DNA from: Planctomycetota bacterium | GTDB lineage: Bacteria; Planctomycetota; UBA8742; UBA2392 | Direction of reading: 5' to 3' | Length of the DNA stretch: 64,000 nt | Assembly: GCA_016712285.1 (NCBI GenBank) | Contig: JADJRK010000001.1 | Coordinates: forward strand, 1,674,001 to 1,738,000 | In this document: positions 27,448 to 35,021 of the stretch, piece by piece | Layout: each line of letters opens with the position of its first letter | Position numbering within the stretch: the first letter of the stretch is position 1 | Position numbers and translations under genes: made by a program | The notes under the pieces: model-generated | What the model saw: only the letters and a program-made list of their open reading frames with translations | Database searches by the model: none | What the model was told of the DNA's origin: nothing

Positions 27448-27473
27448 AAGCGGCGGCCGAAAGGCCGCCGCTT
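27448..27473. terminator. Bidirectional terminator between paralogue C and the gtrA-like gene
   Basis: A perfect 11-bp stem (AAGCGGCGGCC/GGCCGCCGCTT) has a GAAA loop, located between convergent genes. Confidence 0.9.
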
Positions 27474-27482
27474 CGCGTTACG

Positions 27483-27908
27483 TCAACGCTTGAACACCAG
27501 GTGCCACACCGGGTAACTGAACACGGCGAACACCAGGAACGTGCTGGCAAGCGCCAGCAGGTCATGCTCGCCGATGGCTGCGGGCAGCAGGGCGCGCATG
27601 ATCCACAGCACCGCAATGTTCAGCAGCAGCGTGAACAGCTCTGCCAGCGCGAACCCGGCGGCTTGCTTGGGCAGACTGCCGGCGCGCGCACGAAACACGA
27701 AGTAGCGGCAACCAACAAACTGCGCCACCGCGCCGACAATCAGGCCGACATTGTCAGCCGCCGTCTGCGACAACGGCGTGAAATGCTTCAACGGCAGGTA
27801 GACGGCAAAGTAACACGCCGACGCCAGCCCGCCGGAGACGCAATTGCGCACGAAGCGCCACAATGCGGCATGGCGCGGGGGTTGGGTAAGCTCGACAGAC
27901 TCGGTCAC
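27483..27908 (-). CDS. GtrA family membrane protein
   Basis: A 141-residue integral membrane protein with four hydrophobic segments. Typical GtrA features are the first segment RFVRNCVSGGLASACYFAVY and VAQFVGCRYFVF after the second helix. GtrA proteins are thought to move undecaprenyl-linked sugars, and often act with a GT2 glycosyltransferase. Such an enzyme is encoded divergently at 29413-30072, on the far side of selA. The GTG at 27908 was chosen because earlier codons give a highly arginine-rich, non-family extension. It is divergent from selA, with 95 bp between starts. Confidence 0.75.
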   Translation of the reverse strand: MTESVELTQPPRHAALWRFVRNCVSGGLASACYFAVYLPLKHFTPLSQTAADNVGLIVGAVAQFVGCRYFVFRARAGSLPKQAAGFALAELFTLLLNIAVLWIMRALLPAAIGEHDLLALASTFLVFAVFSYPVWHLVFKR

Positions 27909-28003
27909 GGCGTCATCGTACTCGCGCGCCCGCGACTTGGGATGGTCAAGATGGAACGGCCAAGCCAGTTGGTGGGTCCGCGCACGCCTGCTAGACTGTT
28001 GCC

Positions 28004-29410
28004 GTGACCAAGACCGCTTCCAACATCGCCACTCCGCGCGACCTGCCCAAGCTCGACGCATTGATTGGCAGCGCCGCCTTTGCTGCCATCGTAGAGACCC
28101 ACGGTCGCGACTTCGCAACGGGCGAAACACGCCTTGCGCTGGATGAGCTGCGCCACGAAATCCGCGACGACAAGCACGTGTTCCTGTCTGAACTCACGCC
28201 CGAGGCACTGGCGGCGCGCGTGGGCCGCCGCCTGGCACGCCTGACCGGGCCGATCCAGTGCCGCGTCATCAACGCCACTGGCGTCATTCTGCACACGTCG
28301 CTTGGCCGCGCGCCGTTGGCGCCCGCCGCCGTGGAAGCCGCGATGCGCGAAGCCGTCGAGTACTCATGCCTTGAGCTGGACCGCGCCAGTGGCAAGCGAA
28401 GCGACCGCGACAAGCTGGTCAATTCGCTGATCGAAAAAGTCACCGGGGCCGAAGCCGCCACGGTCGTGAACAACAACGCCGCAGCCACAATGATCATCCT
28501 GAATGCCCTGGCCGATGGCGCCGATGTCGTCTGTTCGCGCGCGCACATGGTCGAGATCGGCGGCAGCTACCGCATGCCTGACGTCATGCGCAAAGCCGGC
28601 TGCCACCTTGTCGAGGTCGGCTGCACGAACAAGACCAAGGCCAAGGATTACGAAGACGCGATCACCGACAGCACGGCGATGCTGCTGAAGGTGCACACCA
28701 GCAATTACGCGATTGTCGGGTTTACCGAGGAAGCGTCGCTGGAAGAACTGGTCGAAGTCGGCCGGCGCCGCAACATCCCCGTGGTCTATGACCTGGGCGC
28801 GGGCAGCATCGTTGACCTGAAACCATATGGCATTACGCGCGAACCGACCGTGCCCGAGCTGGTGGCAACGGGCGCCGACCTGGTCTGTTTCAGCGGTGAC
28901 AAGCTGTTCGGCGGCCCGCAGGCCGGCATGATCGTGGGGCGCAAGGGGTTGATCGACAAGATCAAGAAGAACGCGCTGTTCCGCATGATGCGCTGCGACA
29001 AAGTCACGCTGAGCCTGCTTGAACATACCCTGAAGCTGTATCTTGACACGTCAACTGCTACCCAGGCAGTGCCCACGCTGGCTGCGATCTCGCGCCCTGC
29101 CGCCCAGGTGGCCAAGCTTGCGCGCAGCATTGCCAAGCGGCTTGCCAAGCACGGAGTCACCGCATCGTTGCACGAAAGCACCAGCCAGATCGGCGGCGGC
29201 AGCACGCCTGGCGAAGAGCTGCCGACGACCGTGCTCGTGATCGACCAGCTTGGCGGCTCGCCGGACGCAGCCGCAAAACGACTGCGCATGGGCACGCCCA
29301 GCGTGTTCTGCCGCATCGAGAACGATGCCCTGGTCTTTGACCCCCGCACACTGCTGCCCGGCCAGGATGCTGAGCTGATCGCGGCCATAGCATCTGCCAG
29401 GCAGTACTGA
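28004..29410 (+). CDS. selA: L-seryl-tRNA(Sec) selenium transferase
   Basis: A 468-residue PLP enzyme that converts seryl-tRNA(Sec) to selenocysteinyl-tRNA(Sec) using selenophosphate. Family signatures are NATGVILHTSLGRAPL near the start, the AATVVNNNAAA loop, and the PLP lysine in FSGDKLFGGPQAG. Length equals typical bacterial SelA. The start is GTG at 28004. It is followed two bases later by a glycosyltransferase gene, and the selenocysteine tRNA lies 720 bp downstream on the same strand. selB and selD are not in the window and must be elsewhere for the pathway to work. Confidence 0.97.
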   Translation: MTKTASNIATPRDLPKLDALIGSAAFAAIVETHGRDFATGETRLALDELRHEIRDDKHVFLSELTPEALAARVGRRLARLTGPIQCRVINATGVILHTSLGRAPLAPAAVEAAMREAVEYSCLELDRASGKRSDRDKLVNSLIEKVTGAEAATVVNNNAAATMIILNALADGADVVCSRAHMVEIGGSYRMPDVMRKAGCHLVEVGCTNKTKAKDYEDAITDSTAMLLKVHTSNYAIVGFTEEASLEELVEVGRRRNIPVVYDLGAGSIVDLKPYGITREPTVPELVATGADLVCFSGDKLFGGPQAGMIVGRKGLIDKIKKNALFRMMRCDKVTLSLLEHTLKLYLDTSTATQAVPTLAAISRPAAQVAKLARSIAKRLAKHGVTASLHESTSQIGGGSTPGEELPTTVLVIDQLGGSPDAAAKRLRMGTPSVFCRIENDALVFDPRTLLPGQDAELIAAIASARQY

Positions 29411-29412
29411 CC

Positions 29413-30072
29413 GTGCCGGACCTGACCATCGTCCTGCCCACAATGAACGAGGCTGGAAACATCGGCCCGCTGATTCGCGCACTGCGCGAGGCGCTGCCCA
29501 CGCCCGACTTTCTGGTCATCGATGGCGAGAGCAAGGACGCAACGCGCGACGAAGCGCAGGCCGACAGCGCAACGGTGGTCATCAACACTAAGGGCTATGC
29601 CGACAGTCTGTTGCAGGGCATGCGCGAAGCCTCTAGCGAATGGGTACTGGTGCTCGACGCCGACGGCAGCCACCGCGCCGAGGACGCCCGAAAACTCTGG
29701 GACGCGCGCGACGGCGCAGATCTGGTAGTGGGTTCGCGCCTGGCAACGGGGGGAGGCAGTGATGGCAGCGCGTTTCGGCGCATTCTGTCGCGCATGCTTG
29801 CGGGCATGTTTGCAACGATTGCGCGACTGCCCGCGCGGGACGTGAGCAGCGGCTTTCGGCTCTACCGGCGGGCGATGTTCGCCGACGCGCAGGTCACGGC
29901 GCGCTTCTTTGAAGTCCAACCGGCATTGCTGGCATGGGCCAAGAAGAAGGGTGCCAGAGTGAAAGAAATCGGCATCCACTACCACCCAAGAGGCAAGGGT
30001 CGCAGCAAGAACCGGGTGCTCAGGTACGGCCTTGCGTTTCTGCGGCAGTTGTGGCGGCTGCGCGGACGGTAA
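29413..30072 (+). CDS. Family 2 glycosyltransferase (polyprenyl-phosphate type)
   Basis: A 219-residue GT-A fold enzyme, resembling dolichol- or undecaprenyl-phosphate glycosyltransferases. Motifs are VLPTMNEAGNI at the N-terminus, the D-x-D in VLDADGSH, and SSGFRLYRR further on. It has no C-terminal membrane segment. It starts with GTG two bases after selA, so the two are probably co-transcribed. Together with the GtrA-like protein it could form a lipid-linked sugar pathway. A direct selenium role is not indicated. Confidence 0.82.
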   Translation: MPDLTIVLPTMNEAGNIGPLIRALREALPTPDFLVIDGESKDATRDEAQADSATVVINTKGYADSLLQGMREASSEWVLVLDADGSHRAEDARKLWDARDGADLVVGSRLATGGGSDGSAFRRILSRMLAGMFATIARLPARDVSSGFRLYRRAMFADAQVTARFFEVQPALLAWAKKKGARVKEIGIHYHPRGKGRSKNRVLRYGLAFLRQLWRLRGR

Positions 30073-30129
30073 GTACGAACGCGGAAGCGCACTACAACCA
30101 GCCCTTGGGATAGGTATAAATGGAGTTAC

Positions 30130-30222
30130 GGGAGCAGAAAGGCGCCTGGTGGGCCTCTCGGTCTTCAAAACCGTAGTGACGCGCAAGTGTCAGGTGGGTT
30201 CGATTCCCATGTGCTCCCGCCA
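30130..30222 (+). tRNA. selC: tRNA-Sec (anticodon UCA)
   Basis: A 93-nt selenocysteine tRNA. The acceptor stem pairs GGGAGCA with TGCTCCC, followed by discriminator G and an encoded CCA. The anticodon loop CTTCAAA (anticodon TCA at 30165-30167) is closed by CGGT/ACCG. A long variable arm pairs TGAC with GTCA, and the T arm carries TTCGATT. The extended extra arm and UCA anticodon are diagnostic of tRNA-Sec, which decodes the in-frame UGAs of this window. The eighth acceptor pair would be G-G, so I count seven sure pairs. It is downstream of selA on the same strand. Confidence 0.95.
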
Positions 30223-30538
30223 AACTCTCATAGCAGAAATCAACCGGGTTTGACCGAGACGCTACGCTTACGGCCGCAGTCGCCCGCCTTGGGGCGGGCT
30301 TGGTGCGGCCTGCTTCGCTTTCGTGACAGTCCACCGGACTGTCACGAGGTGGGTTCGATTCCCATGTGCTCCCGCCAAACTCTCATAGCAGGATTCAACC
30401 GGGTTTGACCGAGACGCTTCGCTTACGGCCGCAGTCGCCCGCCTTGGGGCGGGCTTGGTGCGGCCTGCTTCGCTTTCGTGACAGTCCACTGGACTGTCAC
30501 GAGGTGGGTTCGATTCCCATGTGCTCCCGCCAAACTCT
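30192..30538 (+). repeat. 155-bp direct repeats carrying the tRNA-Sec 3' end
   Basis: Two nearly identical 155-bp units (30192-30346 and 30347-30501) and a third partial copy (30502-30538, fading further on) each begin with the T arm, acceptor 3' strand and CCA of tRNA-Sec. Each unit also contains a GC-rich hairpin (GCCCGCC/GGCGGGC inside GGCCGCA/TGCGGCC). It ends with an 11-bp hairpin (CGTGACAGTCC/GGACTGTCACG; 30322-30346 and 30477-30501) just before the next T arm. The hairpin loop differs (ACC or ACT) while the stem is conserved. Confidence 0.9.
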
Positions 30539-30572
30539 GATGACAAGTACCAAGCGGGTATGAAGGAGACGC

Positions 30573-32768
30573 CTACGCGGCAACGCGCGTCAACTTCAGC
30601 AGGCGCGAGACGCGGTCTATCACTACCGTCAGCAGGATGATGACGATCAGGTCAGTGCTCGCGCGCTCGTAGTGGAAGTGCTCGAAATTGAAGCTGAAGA
30701 TAAAGCCCAAGCCCGCACTGCCGATAATGCCCAGCACGACGCCAATGCGTACATTGCTTTCGAACTGGAAGAAGCTGTACGTCATCCAGTCCCGCCAGCT
30801 CGTTGGCACGGCTGTGTAGCCGAAGCACGCCACGCGGCTTCCCGCAAAGCCCTGCTCAAAGCGCCGATACGGAATGTTGTCGACCGACTCGCCGAATACC
30901 CGCGTGAGCAAGCCCATGGTGTGCACGGCAATGGCGAATGCGCCGGCCACTACACCCATGCCGAAAAACGCCATGAAGAACATCGCCCACATCACTTCGG
31001 GGATGGCACGTGACGTGACGGCAACCATGCGCGAAAGTACAGCCTGCAGCCAGCGCAACGCGGTCTGCCACAGAGCCGGCGTCTCACCCGTGAACCGGTG
31101 TGACTCAAGCTGAAACGCAATTGAGTGCGGGTAGCAAAGCAGCATCGCGCCTAGCACGCCCAGCAGCGTGCCGACTATCGCCATGGCGACCGGCACCGTG
31201 GCACTCTTCACGGCGATCTGCAGCGGCCCGGGCTCAATCTTTGTCCCCTCGTAGCGCAGGGTAGTGAATGCCAGCGCCGTGTGCTTGCGCCAGGCGAAGA
31301 CCTGCTTGTCCTTTCGCGCCGCGCCCCATGACTCCCATTCAATCGCGCCAATGTCCGCGCGCCCTTCCGCCAGGGCACGAAACGTCTCGGCGTCGCTGCC
31401 GGTTTCAATCACTTCGCTGAACAGCTCCGTTACAGGTACACCGCCCTCTTGCTCAAGTACCTTGCGCGGGATGCGATTACTGGCGTCAAGGTCCGGTGGG
31501 CCCAGCGCAAGCCGTAAGCCCTTGACCCGCGCCAGAAATGCGGCGCGGTCTTCAAACTTTTCAATCTCAAGGTCCTTGCGCGCAATGAAGTGGCTGCGCA
31601 CGTCGCTAGACTCTGTATTCACGCTGGTCCAGTCGAGGTCGGGCTTGAGCAGGTCCTTGAAGAACGTCATGTGCTGCCAGCCTTTTGGCTCAAACAGGGC
31701 GGTCAGACGCTGAAGCTGGGGTTCCTGGACGGTCAGGGGGTGCGGCTGTAACTGGTACCACGCCGACCAGGCCACCGCGCTGAACGCAAACCCGACGCCG
31801 ATCCACTTGCGCGTAACCTGGGCACGAAACGACTGGTTGCGCACGGCGCGCGGATGATTGGGGTCCGTGCGAAGCTGGCGCCGGATGAAATTGGCTGCAA
31901 GGTCGGCAAGCAGCGTCAGCGCAAGCGTGAACAACACCATTGTTGCCACGCGGTCGTATTCGCCGTAATCCAGCCGCAGCTTGATCTCAGCGCCCACGCC
32001 GCCGCCGCCCACGGCGCCAATGACCGCGGCGTTGCGAATCGCGCACTCGCTGCGCATGAGCGTGTAGCTCAGCATGCTGCGCTGCGTCAGCGGCCGTATG
32101 CCGTACAGGAACACGCGAAAACGCCCGGCACCCGTCGCACGCACGTTTTCATAAAGCCGGGGATCGGCACTGTCCCAGATCTCACTGTAGATCTTGCCAA
32201 GAATGCCGGTCGTGCTGATTGCCAGGGCCAACATGCCCGTCATCGGGCCAATGCCCAGCAGCGGCACAAGCAGCACGGCCCAGGCGAAGTCCGGCACGGC
32301 ACGCAGCACGTCCAACACAAGCCGGCACGCTGCACACACCAGCGCGGCGGGCCTGCGCAACGGAAACCAGCGCAACCAGCGCGGCCCGCGCTCTTCGCCG
32401 ACAGAAACGCTGCGCGCGGCACCCAGCGCCAGCAGGTAACCGCACACGATGCCGATTGCCACGGCCAGCAAGGCGGCCGACAGGGTTTGCCAAGTCAATT
32501 CCCAGCCGCGACTGAGGAAATCACTGCTGAAATCAGGCCGCGAAAACGAGGCAATGAAGTCGCCCAATCGGTGCGTGGCTGCGTCGAAGCGATCGGGATC
32601 AGTGAAGCTGGAGAAGTCCCACACGTCGCCGTCGAAATCGAACGGGTTGAACTCGTGCGGGTCCACGGCAAAGAACGCCAGGTACAGCGCAATCAGGATT
32701 GCGCCCATGGCCATGAAATGCCAGATCGGCCGTCGCTTGGCGTACTTGATCAGGACCGGCGAAGTCAT
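30573..32768 (-). CDS. Fused double permease of a PhnE-like ABC transporter with internal PhnD-like segment
   Basis: A 731-residue membrane protein with two PhnE-type permease halves. The first is about residues 1-310 (DVLRAVPDFAWAVLLVPLLGIG) and the second about 515-731 (SRAIPEVMWAMFFMAFFGMG, FESNVRIGVVLGIIGSAGLG). Between them, residues about 390-510 resemble part of a PhnD binding protein (GSDAETFRALAEGRADIGAIEWESW). Ordinary PhnE is about 270 residues. It overlaps the ATPase gene by four bases and is the last gene of a binding-protein, ATPase, permease operon. Given selA and tRNA-Sec next door, the substrate may be a selenium oxyanion; phosphonate or phosphite are the alternatives. Confidence 0.85.
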   Translation of the reverse strand: MTSPVLIKYAKRRPIWHFMAMGAILIALYLAFFAVDPHEFNPFDFDGDVWDFSSFTDPDRFDAATHRLGDFIASFSRPDFSSDFLSRGWELTWQTLSAALLAVAIGIVCGYLLALGAARSVSVGEERGPRWLRWFPLRRPAALVCAACRLVLDVLRAVPDFAWAVLLVPLLGIGPMTGMLALAISTTGILGKIYSEIWDSADPRLYENVRATGAGRFRVFLYGIRPLTQRSMLSYTLMRSECAIRNAAVIGAVGGGGVGAEIKLRLDYGEYDRVATMVLFTLALTLLADLAANFIRRQLRTDPNHPRAVRNQSFRAQVTRKWIGVGFAFSAVAWSAWYQLQPHPLTVQEPQLQRLTALFEPKGWQHMTFFKDLLKPDLDWTSVNTESSDVRSHFIARKDLEIEKFEDRAAFLARVKGLRLALGPPDLDASNRIPRKVLEQEGGVPVTELFSEVIETGSDAETFRALAEGRADIGAIEWESWGAARKDKQVFAWRKHTALAFTTLRYEGTKIEPGPLQIAVKSATVPVAMAIVGTLLGVLGAMLLCYPHSIAFQLESHRFTGETPALWQTALRWLQAVLSRMVAVTSRAIPEVMWAMFFMAFFGMGVVAGAFAIAVHTMGLLTRVFGESVDNIPYRRFEQGFAGSRVACFGYTAVPTSWRDWMTYSFFQFESNVRIGVVLGIIGSAGLGFIFSFNFEHFHYERASTDLIVIILLTVVIDRVSRLLKLTRVAA

Positions 32769-33586
32769 CCGGTCGGCTCCAGCGCGACATCGTCAAGATG
32801 CAGGGCACGATACTCGGCGCCGTACAGCTCTTTCAGTGTGTCGCGTGTCAGCCCGCCGGGGCCGCCGTCGTAGAACACGGCGCCCTCGCGCAGTGCTATC
32901 ACGCGCTCAAAATTGTCGCGCAGCAGATCGAGCGAGTGCAGGTTCACCATCAGCGTTGCCTTGGCGTCCTGCGCGTACTTGTTCAGGAGCGCGATCACTT
33001 CCTGGCCAAGGCGCATGTCCAGCTGGCTTACGGGCTCATCGGCCAGCACCACGCGGGGGCGCTGGACCAGCAGGCGAGCGATGGCCACGCGTTGCTGCTG
33101 GCCGCCCGAAAGCTCGCCCGGTAGTGCCCACAGCTTGTCTTCAATTTCCACTTCGCGCAAAGCGGCACGCGCGCGCTGCAACTGCTGCGGCCAGAACAGG
33201 CTCAGCAACGCCTGCCCGGCCCACCAGTGGCCCAGCCTGCCCATCAGCACGTTGTGGACAACACGCAAGTGCGGCACCAGGTTGTCGTTCTGGTACATCA
33301 CGCCAATCTCACGGCGCAGCCGCCGCAGCTTGCCGCCACGAAGGCGGCGCGTGTCCTGGCCCAGCGAGTTCACTTGACCCGCGGTAGGAATCAGAAATGC
33401 CGACAGCAGCCGAAACAGCGTGGTCTTGCCCGCACCCGAGGGCCCGATGACCGCAATGCGTTCGCCGGGCGCGATCGTCAGGTTCAGGTTGGTCAGCACT
33501 TCCGCGCGGCCAAAGCTGCGCGAAACGCCTGAGAGAACGAAGTCGCCGGCTTGCTGGGTCACTGGTGTCGTCGTTTGTGCGTTCAT
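32765..33586 (-). CDS. PhnC-like ABC transporter ATP-binding protein
   Basis: A 273-residue ABC ATPase that powers the adjacent permease. Walker A is GPSGAGKTTL, the signature is LSGGQQQRVAIARLL and Walker B is VVLADEPVSQLD. The PhnC-type phrase NDNLVPHLRVVHNVLMGRLG is present. The ATG at 33586 was chosen over a TTG 39 bp upstream, which lies inside a hairpin. The hairpin between this gene and the binding-protein gene may lower its expression relative to the binding protein. Confidence 0.88.
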   Translation of the reverse strand: MNAQTTTPVTQQAGDFVLSGVSRSFGRAEVLTNLNLTIAPGERIAVIGPSGAGKTTLFRLLSAFLIPTAGQVNSLGQDTRRLRGGKLRRLRREIGVMYQNDNLVPHLRVVHNVLMGRLGHWWAGQALLSLFWPQQLQRARAALREVEIEDKLWALPGELSGGQQQRVAIARLLVQRPRVVLADEPVSQLDMRLGQEVIALLNKYAQDAKATLMVNLHSLDLLRDNFERVIALREGAVFYDGGPGGLTRDTLKELYGAEYRALHLDDVALEPTG

Positions 33587-33595
33587 TGTGAAAAC

Positions 33596-33620
33596 GGGGG
33601 CGCGGGTCTTCCGCGCCCCC
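33596..33620 (-). terminator. Intra-operon hairpin between binding-protein and ATPase genes
   Basis: A 10-bp stem (GGGGGCGCGG/CCGCGCCCCC) with a 5-nt loop is followed on the reverse strand by GTTTTC. It may act as a partial terminator that lets the binding protein be made in excess. Confidence 0.7.
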
Positions 33621-33641
33621 CGCAAGAGTTACTGCTGATGC

Positions 33642-34592
33642 TTAACCGCCAACGTCTACACCTGCATCCAGAATCTTCTTGATGCCGTCCCAGTCTTTGC
33701 GCTCACAGGCGACCATCTTGCTGTCCTTGGCGCCCCAGGCCGCGAGAATCTTGTTCTGCGTCTCGTCCTTGGCGTCCAGCGCAAGCAGCGCGTCCTTGAG
33801 CTTCTTGATCAGGTCTTCACCGATTCCGTTGCGTGCCATGAAGACGTAGTCAACGTAGAACGGCGTGGTGTAAATCAACTCGCATTTTTCTTTGGCCTTG
33901 GCCAGGTCGTCCTTGGCGTTGTCCCAGTTCTTGTAGTTGATGGCGCCGACGTCAGCCGTGCCGTCCGCCACGTTGCGCAGCGTCGCGTCGTGGTTGCCGC
34001 TGTATGCGACCTTCTTGAACACGTCTTCCGGCTTTTCGCCTGTCTGCTCCTGGAAGAAGTGGCGAGGCATCACGTGGCCGCTGGTGCTGCTCTTGCTGCC
34101 GAACGTGAAGTTCCATTCCCCGGCTGACTCGTTTTCTGACAACGCGGTCAGGCTCTTGATCTGGCCGATCTTGGCATTCTTGTTTGCAATGAAGTACGAC
34201 TTGTACTTCAGGTCCGACTCGCGGCAGGCAAGATACGCGCACTTGCCTTCCATTTTCTGGTCGGCTTGCACCGCGGTCACGCCGCCGAACCACACCACCT
34301 CAAGCTGGTCGGTTGCAAGGCCGGTGACGCATGCCGCGTAATTCTGCTGGGCCATGAACTTGACCGGCAGGCCCACCTTCTTGCTCAGGTACTCAGAAAG
34401 CAGGTTGCACTTCTCTTCGATGGCCTTGGCGTCGGCGTCAGGAATCGCGCTGATGCGGATTTCCTTGATTTCGGCTGCCTGCACGGGCGTCATGCGTGCC
34501 TGCTGCACCGGTGCACCCGCGGTGCTTACGCCGGACCAAAGCAGCAGCCCCATCGTCACTGCCAGCATCTTTACAGTCATCAACTTGCTCAT
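33642..34592 (-). CDS. PhnD-like substrate-binding protein, putative selenate-type
   Basis: A 316-residue periplasmic binding protein with a signal peptide (about 1-26). It follows the phosphate/phosphite/phosphonate-binding family. Phrases seen are RISAIPDADA at the mature N-terminus, VVWFGGVTAVQA, NFTFGSKSSTSGHVMPRHF and SGNHDATLRNVADGTADVGAINYKNWD. From memory, this IPD and WFGG...VQA style matches the branch annotated as putative selenate ABC transporter substrate-binding proteins, which were named for co-occurrence with selenium genes. Location beside selA and tRNA-Sec supports this. Specificity is an inference. Confidence 0.8.
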   Translation of the reverse strand: MSKLMTVKMLAVTMGLLLWSGVSTAGAPVQQARMTPVQAAEIKEIRISAIPDADAKAIEEKCNLLSEYLSKKVGLPVKFMAQQNYAACVTGLATDQLEVVWFGGVTAVQADQKMEGKCAYLACRESDLKYKSYFIANKNAKIGQIKSLTALSENESAGEWNFTFGSKSSTSGHVMPRHFFQEQTGEKPEDVFKKVAYSGNHDATLRNVADGTADVGAINYKNWDNAKDDLAKAKEKCELIYTTPFYVDYVFMARNGIGEDLIKKLKDALLALDAKDETQNKILAAWGAKDSKMVACERKDWDGIKKILDAGVDVGG

Positions 34593-35021
34593 CCAACTCT
34601 CCTCTCATTAGACCACACGTCACGTGGAAACATTGGCCCCAATGGCTAAGCCGGTACACAAGACCGGGTTGAAGTTGTCGGGAATTTGTCGGCGCAGGCA
34701 CAGAAAAACGGGCGCACCACCGACCGGCAGCGAGACTAGCGTAGTCAGGAAAAGCCGCTGCCCACGGGCAGGTGCTGAATCACTCACGTAAACCCGCGCG
34801 GGGCAGGCACTTGCAGCGAATGCAATGCGTGAGCGTCAGTCAGCACAGTAGGCCTATCCTAGCGTAAGTGTCAGCTTCAACAAGTGGAATCAGCCCGCAT
34901 TGTGTTACGCACAAATGCGGGCCGTGCGGCTTCCAGAAACGCAAGATTGTGCCTTGAACCCAAGTTACTGGGCGCCCCCATGGACGCCCAGTAACGGAAA
35001 GATCCGTCGCTGCCTCCAGCG
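34593..35021. other. Intergenic region between the ABC operon and atpA
   Basis: This 429-bp stretch contains the presumed promoter of the binding-protein gene near 34600-34860 and a hairpin after atpA (34964-34995). No supported gene. Confidence 0.55.
34964..34995 (-). terminator. Hairpin downstream of atpA
   Basis: A perfect 11-bp stem (GTTACTGGGCG/CGCCCAGTAAC) with a 10-nt loop stands 26 bp after the atpA stop. There is little T-tract on the reverse strand. Confidence 0.6.

Noticed and set aside
30347..30538. Two more complete tRNA genes after tRNA-Sec
   Set aside because: Only the T arm, acceptor 3' strand and CCA are repeated; no 5' acceptor strand, D arm or anticodon arm is present.
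33587..33625. TTG start for the ABC ATPase gene
   Set aside because: It would place the ribosome binding site in the stem of the 33596-33620 hairpin and adds a basic extension absent from the family.
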